64,000 nt of DNA, from the NCBI RefSeq assembly GCF_017876165.1, contig NZ_JAGINQ010000018.1, positions 54,361 to 118,360 on the forward strand. The letters are read 5' to 3'. This DNA comes from Azospirillum soli. Lineage in GTDB: Bacteria; Pseudomonadota; Alphaproteobacteria; Azospirillales; Azospirillaceae. Position numbers and translations under genes: made by a program. Positions 36,572 to 44,725 of the stretch are shown in pieces. How positions within the stretch are numbered: the first letter of the stretch is position 1; each line of letters opens with the position of its first letter. The notes below the pieces were generated by a model. That model worked only from the letters and a program-made list of their open reading frames with translations. It had not been told where the DNA came from and ran no database searches.

Positions 36572-37272
36572 TGGACCGGCGCCGCTTCGCCCTCTACTTC
36601 GCGCCTGAGGATGGAACGGCTCTGGCCGATTGCGGCTGGCGCTGGCTGGGCCGCCGCCCGGAAGGCACCGGGCTCGACCCGCTGCCAGCGGTTGGGCTTG
36701 ATCCGAGCCATCAGGCCGGTCTGGTCTCCGACGCTCGCCGCTACGGCTTTCACGCCACCTTGAAGGCTCCCTTCCGTCTGGCGGAGGGCGCAGACGAAGC
36801 ATCTCTGCGGGAAGCCGTGGCCGCCTTCGCCTCGCGGCGACGTCCGTTTCGGGAGCCTTCCTTCGTGCTCGAAGCCCTTCATGGCTTCCTCGCCCTCCGT
36901 CCCCGACGGCCATCGGCCGATCTCGACGCGCTGGCGAACGACTGTGTCCGTACGTTCGACCGCTTTCGCGCGCCGCAGAGTGCCGAAGAGAGGTGGAAGC
37001 GTCTCCGCACGCCACTGACGCATCGTCAAAAGGCGCAGATGGACGCTTGGGGGTACCCGTATGTCCTCGAAGACTTCCGGTTTCATATGACCCTGACGCG
37101 GCGCTTGCAGCAAGGCGAGCGGGAGACGGTCCAACCGCTTCTGGAGCGGCTGTTCAAGCTGGCCTTGGCCGAACCGGTGGAAGTGCGATCGCTGTGCCTG
37201 TTCACGCAGGCCGATACGGACATGCCCTTCGTTCTGGCAGCGCGCTTCCCCATCAATGGAACGTCGGCATAG
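36568..37272 (+). CDS. 2H phosphodiesterase-like phosphonate-associated protein (DUF1045)
   Basis: 234 residues. Family found only with C-P lyase genes: RRFALYFAPEDGTALADCGWRWLGR and VSDARRYGFHATLKAPFRLAEG. Two H-x-T-L motifs (HATL at about 63 and HMTL at about 172) define the 2H phosphodiesterase superfamily. No phnP is present in the window, so this protein may hydrolyse the cyclic ribose phosphate left by PhnJ; that is inference from the fold and context. Confidence 0.85.
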   Translation: MMDRRRFALYFAPEDGTALADCGWRWLGRRPEGTGLDPLPAVGLDPSHQAGLVSDARRYGFHATLKAPFRLAEGADEASLREAVAAFASRRRPFREPSFVLEALHGFLALRPRRPSADLDALANDCVRTFDRFRAPQSAEERWKRLRTPLTHRQKAQMDAWGYPYVLEDFRFHMTLTRRLQQGERETVQPLLERLFKLALAEPVEVRSLCLFTQADTDMPFVLAARFPINGTSA

Positions 37273-37356
37273 GAAGAGTTCTCGCAACCCTCGCGCCGGC
37301 TTCGTCAGGCCATATGGCAGAGTGAGCCTCATCCGACTTGTCGGAGAAGTTTAGCC

Positions 37357-37567
37357 CACGGGTTACGCCCTGGCTGGCCTCGGCCATGTGTGTCAGGCCC
37401 AGGTTGGTGCCGTCGGCCAGGATGGCGGCGAGCAGCGCGTTCTCGATGTCGCAGGTCTCGCCGATGCGCAGGTTCGAGAGCGGCATCGATCAACCGGTAT
37501 CCCAGGTCGAACAGCACGGCAACCAGGGTTGCGCGCCGCTGATGAGCGGTGTAGCGGCGCTCGCTCC
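37357..37567 (-). pseudogene. Tn3-family transposase remnant
   Basis: Two pieces of a TnpA are visible in different frames. RRYTAHQRRATLVAVLFDLG (about 37558-37500) resembles the central region. LSNLRIGETCDIENALLAAI, continuing ILADGTNLGLTHMAEASQG (37480-37370), matches the C-terminal LKTGE...LLTTILADATNLGLTKMAES region of Tn3. A large internal deletion joins them. The remnant sits where the alpha/beta hydrolase loses its C-terminus. Confidence 0.7.
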
Positions 37568-37603
37568 GCCCCGCTGCCAACAAGTTGACGATGCTTCCGG
37601 AAG

Positions 37604-38077
37604 CTACGCAGCGCTGAAAGCCTCGGCATAGATATCCGGGGAGACCAGATTGCGGGGCTGACCATCGCTTTCGCCCCAGAAAGGCAAATCGATGGACATA
37701 GCCACGAATCCCCGTTCTGCCATCTTCGTGGCATACAGATTGGCACTCTGCTCCTTCACTGCGCCCATCGGATGGCCGACGACGATCGCCGGACTCTTCG
37801 CATTCCAATCGAGGGTCTTGGGAGTGAAGAGATTCCCGGTGACGTTCATCTGATACTGGTTCTTGAAGGTGACCTTCTGGAGGGTCACCCGGTCGCTGGT
37901 GTAGAAGTTGTTCGCGCCGTTCGACAGGCCCTGAGCCATCGCAACCGGCAGATCGAAGACCGGCATGATGCCGAGCGTGGCAACGCCGGCACCGGTCATC
38001 TTCAGGAGGCTGCGCCGGTCGATGTCCATGCCGGCATGCGTTTCCACGGCGCGGTCGTCCGCGTTTTGCCTGTTCAT
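37604..38077 (-). pseudogene. Alpha/beta hydrolase with Tat signal, truncated at the C-terminus
   Basis: 157 residues. A Tat leader DRRSLLKMTGAGVATLG is followed by SNGANNFYTSDRVTLQKVTFKNQYQMNVTGNLFTPKTL, NAKSPAIVVGHPMGAVKEQSANLYATKMAERGFVAMSIDLPFWGESDG, the start of a YcjY-like peptidase/dienelactone hydrolase fold. Such proteins are about 330 residues, so the nucleophile region is gone. The Tn3 remnant lies just downstream. It is divergent from the MFS gene. Confidence 0.75.
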
Positions 38078-38410
38078 TGCAATGGCACCTTTTACGCCTG
38101 TGTGGGCTTGGCTGCTTCACTGCGGAAATCTAAGCGATGCGGAGCGCGCGCATTAGGCGGCGCGTTTTGTTAGGCGGCGCGTTTTGCTTGTCGTTATGAA
38201 TTCCGCTCATCAATCGTCGGCGGCCAAGCCGGGGGCCGGGGTCGGGGTGCATCGCGCTGATTGATGAATGGAACTCATAACTGCATGCGGTTTTGGGCCG
38301 CTAATGGCCGACGCGCGTCTCGATTATCTATGCCCCACCGGATCAACCCGGCCCTGACGGTCAGGGTCCGCTGCCCGACCGAAGACCATCCTCCACACTC
38401 AGGCAATCGC
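38078..38410. promoter_or_regulatory. Divergent intergenic region with 47-bp promoter element P1 and a 17-bp tandem repeat
   Basis: 333 bases without a gene. Two exact tandem copies of TTAGGCGGCGCGTTTTG occupy 38153-38186. Element P1 at 38261-38307 (TTGATGAATG...CATGCGG...GGGCCGCTAATGG) is shared in exact spacing with three other promoters in this island and lies about 100 bases before the MFS start. Confidence 0.65.
38261..38307 (+). promoter_or_regulatory. 47-bp conserved promoter element P1 (upstream of MFS)
   Basis: Aligns without gaps with 40766-40812, 42711-42757 and 43550-43596. Conserved blocks: TTsATGA at 1-7, ATAA near 17-20, CATGCG near 24-29 and GCTAATnG near 40-47. Probably a binding site for the LysR regulator at 41730-42626. 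Confidence 0.6.
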
Positions 38411-39610
38411 ATGCAGGTTCACATCTCTTCCGGGAACGGCACGGCCGCGCCCAGGCCAGCCGCGTGGGGCGCCGTCTTCGCGATGTCGCTCTGCGTCTTC
38501 GTGCTGATCGCGTCCGAGTTCATGCCGGTCAGCCTGCTGACACCGATCGCCACGGACCTGACCTTGACGGAAGGCCAAGCCGGACAGGCCATCTCCGTGT
38601 CCGGCATCTTCGCCGTGCTGACCAGCCTGTTCATCACTTCGGTGACCGGGCGGCTCGACCGCAAGGTGGTGTTGCTGTCCCTAACCGGCCTGATGGCCCT
38701 GTCGGGGGGCATCGTCGCCTTTGCACCGGATTACGCGACGCTGATGATCGGCCGGGCGCTGCTCGGCGTCACCATCGGCGGCTTCTGGTCGATGTCGACG
38801 GCCACGGTGATGCGGCTTGTGCCGGAAGCTTCGGTGCCGCGGGCTCTGGCCATCCTCAACGGCGGAAACGCGCTCGCGGCCACCATTGCGGCTCCGCTGG
38901 GCAGCTTCCTCGGCGCCTTCATCGGTTGGCGTGGCGCCTTCTTCTGCGTGGTGCCGCTTGCGGCGCTCGCGCTGTGCTGGCAGCTGATGAGCCTGCCGGC
39001 GATGCGCGGCGAGCGCCGGTCCGGCAGCGGGACCGTGTTCCGGCTGCTCGGCCGGCCCAACGTGGCGTTCGGGATGGCGGCGATCCTGTTCCTGTTCATG
39101 GGGCAGTTCGCGCTGTTCACCTACCTGCGGCCGTTCCTCGAAACGGTGACCGGTGTCGATGTCTCCACGCTGTCGCTTCTTCTGCTGGTGGTCGGGGTGA
39201 CCGGCCTCGCCGGCACGATGCTGATCGGACCGGTGCTGAACCGGAGCGTCTATGGCGTCCTCATCGTGATCCCGCTGCTGATGGCCGGCATCGCCGTGTC
39301 GCTGGTCGCCTTCGGCGGATGGGTCGCCGGGACGGCGCTGCTGCTTGGGGCGTGGGGCCTGATCGGCACCCCGGCACCGGTCGGCTGGGGGACATGGCTG
39401 TCGCGGATCCTGCCGGCGGACGCGGAGGCCGGCGGCGGCTTGATGGTCGCGACCATCCAGTTCGCGATCACGCTGGGCGCCACCGTCGGGGGGACGCTGT
39501 TCGACCTGAGCGGTTATCAGGCCACCTTCGGCGTCAGCACCGTCCTGCTCGTGATGGCCGCTCTCCTGGCCTTCGCCGCATCGCGCACGGACCGGCTTCA
39601 GCCGGGCTGA
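38411..39610 (+). CDS. MFS transporter (DHA1 family, NepI/AraJ-like)
   Basis: 399 residues from the ATG at 38411, 12 hydrophobic segments. N-terminal AVFAMSLCVFVLIASEFMPVSLLTPIATDL, the loop GRLDRKVVLL, and LMIGRALLGVTIGGFWSMS fit NepI/ArpA-like drug or nucleoside exporters (EFMPVSLL is their family tag). Substrate unknown. Element P1 suggests control by the neighbouring LysR. Confidence 0.88.
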   Translation: MQVHISSGNGTAAPRPAAWGAVFAMSLCVFVLIASEFMPVSLLTPIATDLTLTEGQAGQAISVSGIFAVLTSLFITSVTGRLDRKVVLLSLTGLMALSGGIVAFAPDYATLMIGRALLGVTIGGFWSMSTATVMRLVPEASVPRALAILNGGNALAATIAAPLGSFLGAFIGWRGAFFCVVPLAALALCWQLMSLPAMRGERRSGSGTVFRLLGRPNVAFGMAAILFLFMGQFALFTYLRPFLETVTGVDVSTLSLLLLVVGVTGLAGTMLIGPVLNRSVYGVLIVIPLLMAGIAVSLVAFGGWVAGTALLLGAWGLIGTPAPVGWGTWLSRILPADAEAGGGLMVATIQFAITLGATVGGTLFDLSGYQATFGVSTVLLVMAALLAFAASRTDRLQPG

Positions 39611-39652
39611 CGGGAACACCTCAAACATGACATGAAAACCAAGGAGCGCTCC

Positions 39653-40702
39653 ATGACCATCAAGGCCTATGGCACCTACGGTGCCGACAAACCCCTCGAA
39701 CCGATGGAGATCACGCGGCGAGCTCCCGGTCCGCACGACGTTCAGATCGACATCGCCTATTGCGGCATCTGCCACTCGGACCTGCATCAGGCGCGCGCGG
39801 AATGGGCGGGCACGCAGTGGCCGTGCGTTCCCGGCCACGAGATCGTGGGGCGCGTGTCCGCCGTCGGCGCGCATGTGTCGGGCTTCCGCGCGGGCGACCT
39901 GGTCGGTATCGGCTGCATCGTCGACAGTTGCCGGCACTGCCCGGATTGTGAGGACGGGCTGGAGAACTATTGCGACGGCATGGTCGGCACCTACAATTCT
40001 CCGACCGACGATCCTCCGGGCCACACCCTCGGCGGCTATTCGCAGCGGATTGTGGTGCACGAGCGCTACGTGCTGCGGATCAAACATCCGGAGGAGCAAC
40101 TCGCCGCGGTCGCGCCGCTGCTGTGCGCGGGCATCACCACCTATTCGCCGCTGAGGCACTGGAACGCCGGTCCGGGCAAAAAGGTGGGCGTGGTCGGCAT
40201 CGGCGGTCTCGGCCATATGGGCATCAAGCTCGCCCACGCCATGGGCGCGCATGTGGTCGCTTTCACCACCTCGGAATCCAAGCGTGAGGACGCGAAGGCA
40301 CTCGGCGCCGACGAGGTGGTCGTATCGCGCAATCCCGACGAGATGGCGGCCCATGCGAAGAGCTTCGACTTCATCCTGAACACCGTGGCCGCCCCGCATG
40401 ACCTCGATGCGTTCCTCGTGCTGCTGAAGCGTGACGGGACGATGGCGCTGGTGGGCGCGCCGGCGACGCCGCATCCCTCTCCCAACGTGTTCAACCTGAT
40501 CACCAAGCGCCGGGCGATCGCCGGCTCGATGATCGGCGGCATTCCGGAGACGCAGGAGATGCTCGACTTCTGCGCGGAGCACGGCATCGTCTCCGACATC
40601 GAGCTGATCTGCGCCGACGCGATCAACGGGGCCTATGAGCGCATGCTCAAGGGCGACGTGAAGTACCGGTTCGTGATCGACGCCGCCTCCCTGGGCGCCT
40701 GA
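39653..40702 (+). CDS. Zinc-dependent alcohol dehydrogenase (YahK-like aldehyde reductase)
   Basis: 349 residues from the ATG at 39653 (AAGGAGCG upstream). Catalytic zinc ligands in CGICHSDLH and GHEIVGRV, structural zinc cysteines in CRHCPDCEDGLENYC, cofactor motif GIGGLGHMGIKLAHAMG. The short block TTSESKREDAKALGADEVV is typical of the YahK/CAD group, which reduces aldehydes with NADPH. It lies 42 bases after the MFS stop and is probably cotranscribed. Confidence 0.9.
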   Translation: MTIKAYGTYGADKPLEPMEITRRAPGPHDVQIDIAYCGICHSDLHQARAEWAGTQWPCVPGHEIVGRVSAVGAHVSGFRAGDLVGIGCIVDSCRHCPDCEDGLENYCDGMVGTYNSPTDDPPGHTLGGYSQRIVVHERYVLRIKHPEEQLAAVAPLLCAGITTYSPLRHWNAGPGKKVGVVGIGGLGHMGIKLAHAMGAHVVAFTTSESKREDAKALGADEVVVSRNPDEMAAHAKSFDFILNTVAAPHDLDAFLVLLKRDGTMALVGAPATPHPSPNVFNLITKRRAIAGSMIGGIPETQEMLDFCAEHGIVSDIELICADAINGAYERMLKGDVKYRFVIDAASLGA

Positions 40703-40726
40703 TCGCGACAACCGGGACGAGAGACA

Positions 40727-40749
40727 GGGCCGGTGCATCGCGCCGGCCC
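40727..40749 (+). terminator. Hairpin after the alcohol dehydrogenase gene
   Basis: GGGCCGG pairs with CCGGCCC across a 9-base loop, 24 bases after the stop. No T tract follows. A plausible transcript end before element P2. Confidence 0.45.
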
Positions 40750-40765
40750 GTTCCGGCACGGCTCA

Positions 40766-40812
40766 TTCATGAGCTGGCGCGATAAGCCTTATCGCCGGAC
40801 AGCTCCTAATCA
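40766..40812 (+). promoter_or_regulatory. 47-bp conserved promoter element P2
   Basis: TTCATGAGCT...GATAAGCC...CTAATCA, aligned gap-free with P1, P3 and P4. It also contains an inverted repeat GCGATAAG/CTTATCGC. It lies 92 bases before the double carboxymuconolactone-decarboxylase gene. Confidence 0.6.
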
Positions 40813-40904
40813 AACGCAACCTTTCATGCAAGTTTGAACTGGTTCCCGGGAGACGCACGTCCGCGCCCTCTCACGTCTCAAGACTTGGCCCAATGGAGGT
40901 ACCG

Positions 40905-41702
40905 ATGAAACGTCTTGCCGCGACGATCGCATCACTCGCTCTGCTTGTCTCGTCGGTCGCCCATGCGCAGCAGGGCGCGGCTACGTCGGGTTCCGGAACC
41001 CTTGTGGGAACGCTGACGCCCGACGACATACGGGCGGTATCGCCGGCGCTGGAGAAGTACGCGCAAGGCCCGATCGACGGCGATCTGTGGAAGCGTCCCG
41101 GCCTGTCGCCGCGCGACCGCAGCATCGTCACCGTGGCGGCCCTCATCGCACGCAACCAGCCGGGCGAGATGCCGCGCCACGTCACCCTGGCGCTCGACAA
41201 CGGCGTCAAGCCGGGCGAGCTATCCGAGATCATCACCCATCTCGCCTTCTACTCCGGCTGGGCGAACGCCATGGCGGCGGTGGCGGTCACGAAGGACGTC
41301 TTCGCCCAGCGGCGCATCGCGGCCGACCAGCTTCCCCCGGCCTCGCCCGAGCCGCTTCCCCTCGACGAGGCCACCGAGGCGCGGCGCGCGACGGGCGTGG
41401 CGCAGAACTTCGGCACAGTCGCGCCGGGAGTCGTGCAGTACACGACGGACGTGCTGTTCCGCGACCTCTGGCCGCGCCCGGACCTGGCGCCGCGGGACCG
41501 CAGTCTGGTCACCGTCAGCGCCCTGGTCGCCTCCGGGCAGGTCGCGCAGATCCCCTATCACCTGAACCGGGCGATGGACAACGGCCTGACGCGCGAGCAG
41601 GCCGCGGAGGCGCTCACCCACCTCGCCTTCTACGCCGGCTGGCCCAACGCTTTTTCGGCGCTGCCCGTGTTCAAGGAGGTGTTCGAGAAGCGCCCCGGCT
41701 GA
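40905..41702 (+). CDS. Secreted protein with two carboxymuconolactone decarboxylase domains
   Basis: 265 residues from the ATG at 40905, chosen for GGAGGT 4 bases upstream. A Sec signal (MKRLAATIASLALLVSSVAHAQ) precedes two tandem CMD/AhpD-like repeats: LSPRDRSIVTVAALIA...LAFYSGWANAM at about 61-125 and LAPRDRSLVTVSALVA...LAFYAGWPNAF at about 190-250. No CxxC is present, so peroxidase activity of the AhpD type is unlikely. Substrate unknown. Probably periplasmic. Confidence 0.85.
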   Translation: MKRLAATIASLALLVSSVAHAQQGAATSGSGTLVGTLTPDDIRAVSPALEKYAQGPIDGDLWKRPGLSPRDRSIVTVAALIARNQPGEMPRHVTLALDNGVKPGELSEIITHLAFYSGWANAMAAVAVTKDVFAQRRIAADQLPPASPEPLPLDEATEARRATGVAQNFGTVAPGVVQYTTDVLFRDLWPRPDLAPRDRSLVTVSALVASGQVAQIPYHLNRAMDNGLTREQAAEALTHLAFYAGWPNAFSALPVFKEVFEKRPG

Positions 41703-41729
41703 CAATGCCCTCGGCCATCCCTCCGGTCT

Positions 41730-42626
41730 TCACGTGCCACGGTGGCGCAGCGCATCGACGAACAGCGCGAAGGCCGGTGAGGACTGGCGGCGGCTCGGGT
41801 AGTAGAGGTGGTATCCCGACCAGGACGGGCACCAATCTTCCAGCACCCGCTGGAGGCGTCCTTCTCCGATGTGCAGCTGCGCCAGATCCTCGGGCATGTG
41901 GGCGAGCCCGAAGCCGGCCACCGCCGCGTTGACGATGTGGAAGATGCTGTTGAAGACGAGCTGGCCGTCCACGCGCACGCGAAGCTCGTGACCGTCCTTC
42001 TCGAACTCCCACGCATAGATGCCCCCGTGGGTGGGAAGCCGCAGGGTGATGCAGGTGTGGCCGATCAGGTCCTGTGGCGTCTCCGGCGGTGGGTGCCCGG
42101 CGAAATAGGTGGGCGCGCCCACCACCGCGAAGCGGACGTCGGGCCCGATACGCACCGAAATCATGTCCTTGGCGACCTGCTCGCCGAAACGCACACCGGC
42201 GTCATAACGCTCGGCGACGATGTCGGACAGGCCGTAGTCATTGATGAGTTCAACCTTGATGTCCGGATACTCGCGCAGGAACGGCTCCAGCTTCGGCCAG
42301 AGGAGGCCGTCGATCGCGTAATCGGTGGCGGTGATCCGGATGGTGCCGGCCGGCTTCTCCCGGAACTCGCTCAGAGCCTCGAGTTCGGCCGCGATCTCGT
42401 CGAAACGGGGACCGATGGTCCGCAGCAGGCGCTCGCCGGCGTTCGTCGGGGAGACGCTGCGTGTGGTGCGGGTCAGCAACCGGATGCCGAGCCGTTCCTC
42501 AAGTTGGCGAACGGTGTGGCTAAGCGCCGATTGGGACACGCCGAGCTTGGCGGCCGCCTTGGTGAAGCTCTGCTCCCGCGCGACGGCCAGGAAGGCGAGG
42601 AGGTCTTGGACATTCTCGCGCGGCAT
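41730..42626 (-). CDS. LysR family transcriptional regulator
   Basis: 298 residues from the ATG at 42626 (AGGAAGG 7 bases upstream). HTH: AREQSFTKAAAKLGVSQSALSHTVRQLEERLGIRLLTRTTRSVSPT at about 17-62, then a substrate-binding domain with KVELINDYGLSDIVAERYDAGVRFGE. It resembles regulators that stand beside aldehyde-reductase and cupin genes. It is divergent from the cytochrome P460 remnant with element P3 between them, the classic LysR arrangement. Confidence 0.9.
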   Translation of the reverse strand: MPRENVQDLLAFLAVAREQSFTKAAAKLGVSQSALSHTVRQLEERLGIRLLTRTTRSVSPTNAGERLLRTIGPRFDEIAAELEALSEFREKPAGTIRITATDYAIDGLLWPKLEPFLREYPDIKVELINDYGLSDIVAERYDAGVRFGEQVAKDMISVRIGPDVRFAVVGAPTYFAGHPPPETPQDLIGHTCITLRLPTHGGIYAWEFEKDGHELRVRVDGQLVFNSIFHIVNAAVAGFGLAHMPEDLAQLHIGEGRLQRVLEDWCPSWSGYHLYYPSRRQSSPAFALFVDALRHRGT

Positions 42627-42710
42627 TGATGAGCCTTCCTCATGAGACCAAGCGTATTTCGGCACCTTACCGCAAACAGGAGCGGCGCGTTACCGCCCTC
42701 CCGCGCGGCA

Positions 42711-42757
42711 TTCATGAGCCGTGCTCATAAGCCCATGCGGAACCCGCCATCTAGTCG
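42711..42757 (+). promoter_or_regulatory. 47-bp conserved promoter element P3
   Basis: TTCATGAGCC...CTCATAAGCCCATGCGG...CTAGTCG, gap-free with P1, P2 and P4. It lies between the LysR gene and the start of the P460 remnant, so it is a good reference site for that regulator. Confidence 0.6.
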
Positions 42758-42818
42758 CACACCGGCACAGCGGCAAAGATCACTTCCGAAGCCGGAATCT
42801 GTCCAAGGAGACGTCGTC

Positions 42819-43039
42819 ATGAACGCGAAGTCGATCCGCGCCGTCGCGGCGGCGCTGACCCTGGGTGTGGCCGCAACGCTCGCCTGGGACGCCGAAGCCG
42901 GCAGTGAACTCGTCACGTTCCCCGAGACCTATGCCGAGGGCGTGCGTGCGAAAACCTCGACCGCTGCTTTTCCCGCCACAAGCCGCAGGAGCGGCAGGAC
43001 TTCGTCCACACGTTCGATCAAATGAAGGCTGCACGGTAG
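42819..43039 (+). pseudogene. Cytochrome P460 family gene, internally deleted
   Basis: The start MNAKSIRAVAAALTLGVAATLAWDAEA is a signal peptide, followed by SELVTFPETYAEGVR, the first motif of P460-like proteins. The frame then shifts, and the next frame encodes the C-terminus CFSRHKPQERQDFVHTFDQMKAAR. An intact protein would have CxxCH near its end; here it reads CFSRH. The middle (probably 80 or more residues) is missing. Element P3 is 61 bases upstream. Confidence 0.7.
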
Positions 43040-43097
43040 TAGGGCGGCATCGCCCTTCGTCTCGAATGTCTCAAGCCAAATGTCTCAAGGGTCTCCG

Positions 43098-43539
43098 ATG
43101 TCCGCCACAAACTCCCACACCTCGGCTGCACTTGGCGTTGTGGTGGTGCTGCTCCCGATCATGGCGGTGGTCCTGATCGCCTTCTTGATCATCGGCCTCG
43201 CCTTGCCGGTGCTGCCGCTGCATGTGCACCAAGGTCTCGGTCTCGGCACCGTCGCGGTTGGCCTCGTCGCCGGAAGCCAGTTCGCGGCGTCGCTCGTCTC
43301 GCGGGTGTGGGCGGGCCATTACGCCGACAGCCGGGGCGCCAAGGGCGCCGTCGTGACGGGTTTGGCAGGAGCCACGGCGGCCGGGTCGCGTTGATCAGCG
43401 TGTTGGTCGACGCGGCTGGTCAGGCGCTCATCTGGTTGGCGCCCCGGCCGGCCTCGGCTCGGTGTTCCTCGTCAGCACGCTGGTCGTGCTCGGTGCCGCC
43501 GGGGTTGCGAGACGCCTCAAGACACCAGCCGCGACCTGA
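43098..43539 (+). pseudogene. MFS transporter, internally deleted
   Basis: The first ~97 codons encode two to three transmembrane segments and the MFS loop GHYADSRGAKGAVVTG. The frame is then lost. ALISVLVDAAGQALIWLAP is in a second frame, and GLGSVFLVSTLVVLGAAGVARRLKTP, a typical MFS C-terminus, is in a third, ending at 43539. A full YfcJ-like transporter would need about 390 codons; only ~147 remain. Confidence 0.7.
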
Positions 43540-43549
43540 TGATGCCGCA

Positions 43550-43596
43550 TTCATGAGCCCAGCCGATAGGCTCATGCGCTTTGGGGCCGCTAATCG
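43550..43596 (+). promoter_or_regulatory. 47-bp conserved promoter element P4
   Basis: TTCATGAGCC...GATAGGCTCATGCGC...GGGGCCGCTAATCG, gap-free with P1-P3 and closest to P1. It lies 73 bases before the cupin gene at 43669. Confidence 0.6.
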
Positions 43597-43668
43597 CGTG
43601 TGTCGGCGTGGATTACCTTGTTGCTCAACAGCAGCCCCGGACGGGGCCATGACCGGAGGGCCGAAACC

Positions 43669-44064
43669 ATGGACATCACACGCGTCGGTTCGCAGCCGTC
43701 CGCCAAGGGGCCAGCCGACTGGTTCACCGGAACGGTTCGCATCGACCCGCTCTTTCAGGCCAACGCCCCGGCGCGTGCGACGGCCGCCAGCGTCACCTTC
43801 GAGCCCGGAGCCCGCACCGCGTGGCACACCCATCCGCTGGGTCAGACCCTGATCGTCACGGCCGGCGTCGGCCGGGTGCAGCGAGAGGGCGGTTCGGTCG
43901 AGGAGATCCGTCCCGGCGACGTGGTCTGGATCCCGCCCGGCGAGAAGCACTGGCATGGCGCGTCGCCCACCACGTTCATGACGCACATCGCCATCCAGGA
44001 GCAGATCGACGGCAAGGCTGTGGACTGGATGGAGAAGGTGACGGACCAGCAGTACGGCGCGTAG
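43669..44064 (+). CDS. Cupin domain protein
   Basis: 131 residues from the ATG at 43669 (GGAGGG 8 bases upstream), no signal peptide. Cupin motif 1 GARTAWHTHPLGQTLIVTAGVG supplies His-x-His and further ligands; motif 2 is PGDVVWIPPGEKHWHGASPTT. Similar to small quercetinase-like cupins that accompany aldehyde-reductase genes. It looks intact. A close paralogue with a signal peptide lies at 44726. Confidence 0.85.
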   Translation: MDITRVGSQPSAKGPADWFTGTVRIDPLFQANAPARATAASVTFEPGARTAWHTHPLGQTLIVTAGVGRVQREGGSVEEIRPGDVVWIPPGEKHWHGASPTTFMTHIAIQEQIDGKAVDWMEKVTDQQYGA

Positions 44065-44123
44065 CGCGATGGCATGGGGTGCCGGTCGGGCGGCACGGTG
44101 CCGGAACCAGGAAAGGCCAAGCC

Positions 44124-44512
44124 ATGACGCAGGGCATCGAAAACAAGGTGGTCGTCATCACCGGCGCCAGCAGCGGGCTCGGAGAAGCCGCCGGCCACAA
44201 AGTGTGGGCGGGCGGTGCCGTCTATGCTGCGACGAAGCACGCCGTCCGCGTCATCTCCGAAGGCCTTCGCCAGGAGGTCAAGCCTTCAACATCCGTACCA
44301 CCATCATCTCGCCGGGCATGGTCGCGACCAAGCTACCCGACAGCATCACCGAACCCGACGTCGCGGAAACCATGCGCAAGGCCTATGAGCGCGCCATTCC
44401 CGCGGATTCCTTCGCGCGAGCAGTGGCCTTTGCCATGAGCCAACCGGAAGACGTGGACATCAACGAGATCCTGTTCCGGCCCACCAGCCAGGAATTCCGA
44501 ACGCCGGGATCA
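44124..44512 (+). pseudogene. SDR oxidoreductase, internally deleted and frameshifted
   Basis: Starts MTQGIENKVVVITGASSGLGEA, the intact cofactor motif, then jumps straight to AGHKVWAGGAVYAATKHAVRVISEGLRQEVKP, which in the family lies about 120 residues later. A frameshift follows and the next frame gives FNIRTTIISPGMVATKLPDSITEPDVAE...EDVDINEILFRPTSQEF. NNAG and the catalytic Ser are lost. Not functional. Confidence 0.8.
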
Positions 44513-44573
44513 CGAAGCCAGGGCCGACGACCGCCGCGCAGACGAACAATTCGCGGAACAACTGCAGAGAGCG

Positions 44574-44707
44574 GCGCACCCATAGGCGGCATCGGCGAGC
44601 CGGGTCTGCCCGGCGTGCCGATGGCCGTCGCTAACGCCGTCGCGGCGCTGACCGGACAGCGCGTCCGCAGCCTGCCGCTATCGAAGAACCGGTTTGGAAT
44701 CACATAA
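44574..44707 (+). pseudogene. C-terminal relic of an isoquinoline 1-oxidoreductase/xanthine dehydrogenase-type large subunit
   Basis: GGIGEPGLPGVPMAVANAVA and ALTGQRVRSLPLSKNRFGIT match the extreme C-terminus of IorB-type molybdenum hydroxylases (GVGEPGLPPVAPALANA...TGKRLRSLP). The remaining ~700 residues are missing. It is fused in frame to the SDR relic. Confidence 0.65.
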
Positions 44708-44725
44708 TCCTAGATAAGGACGACC

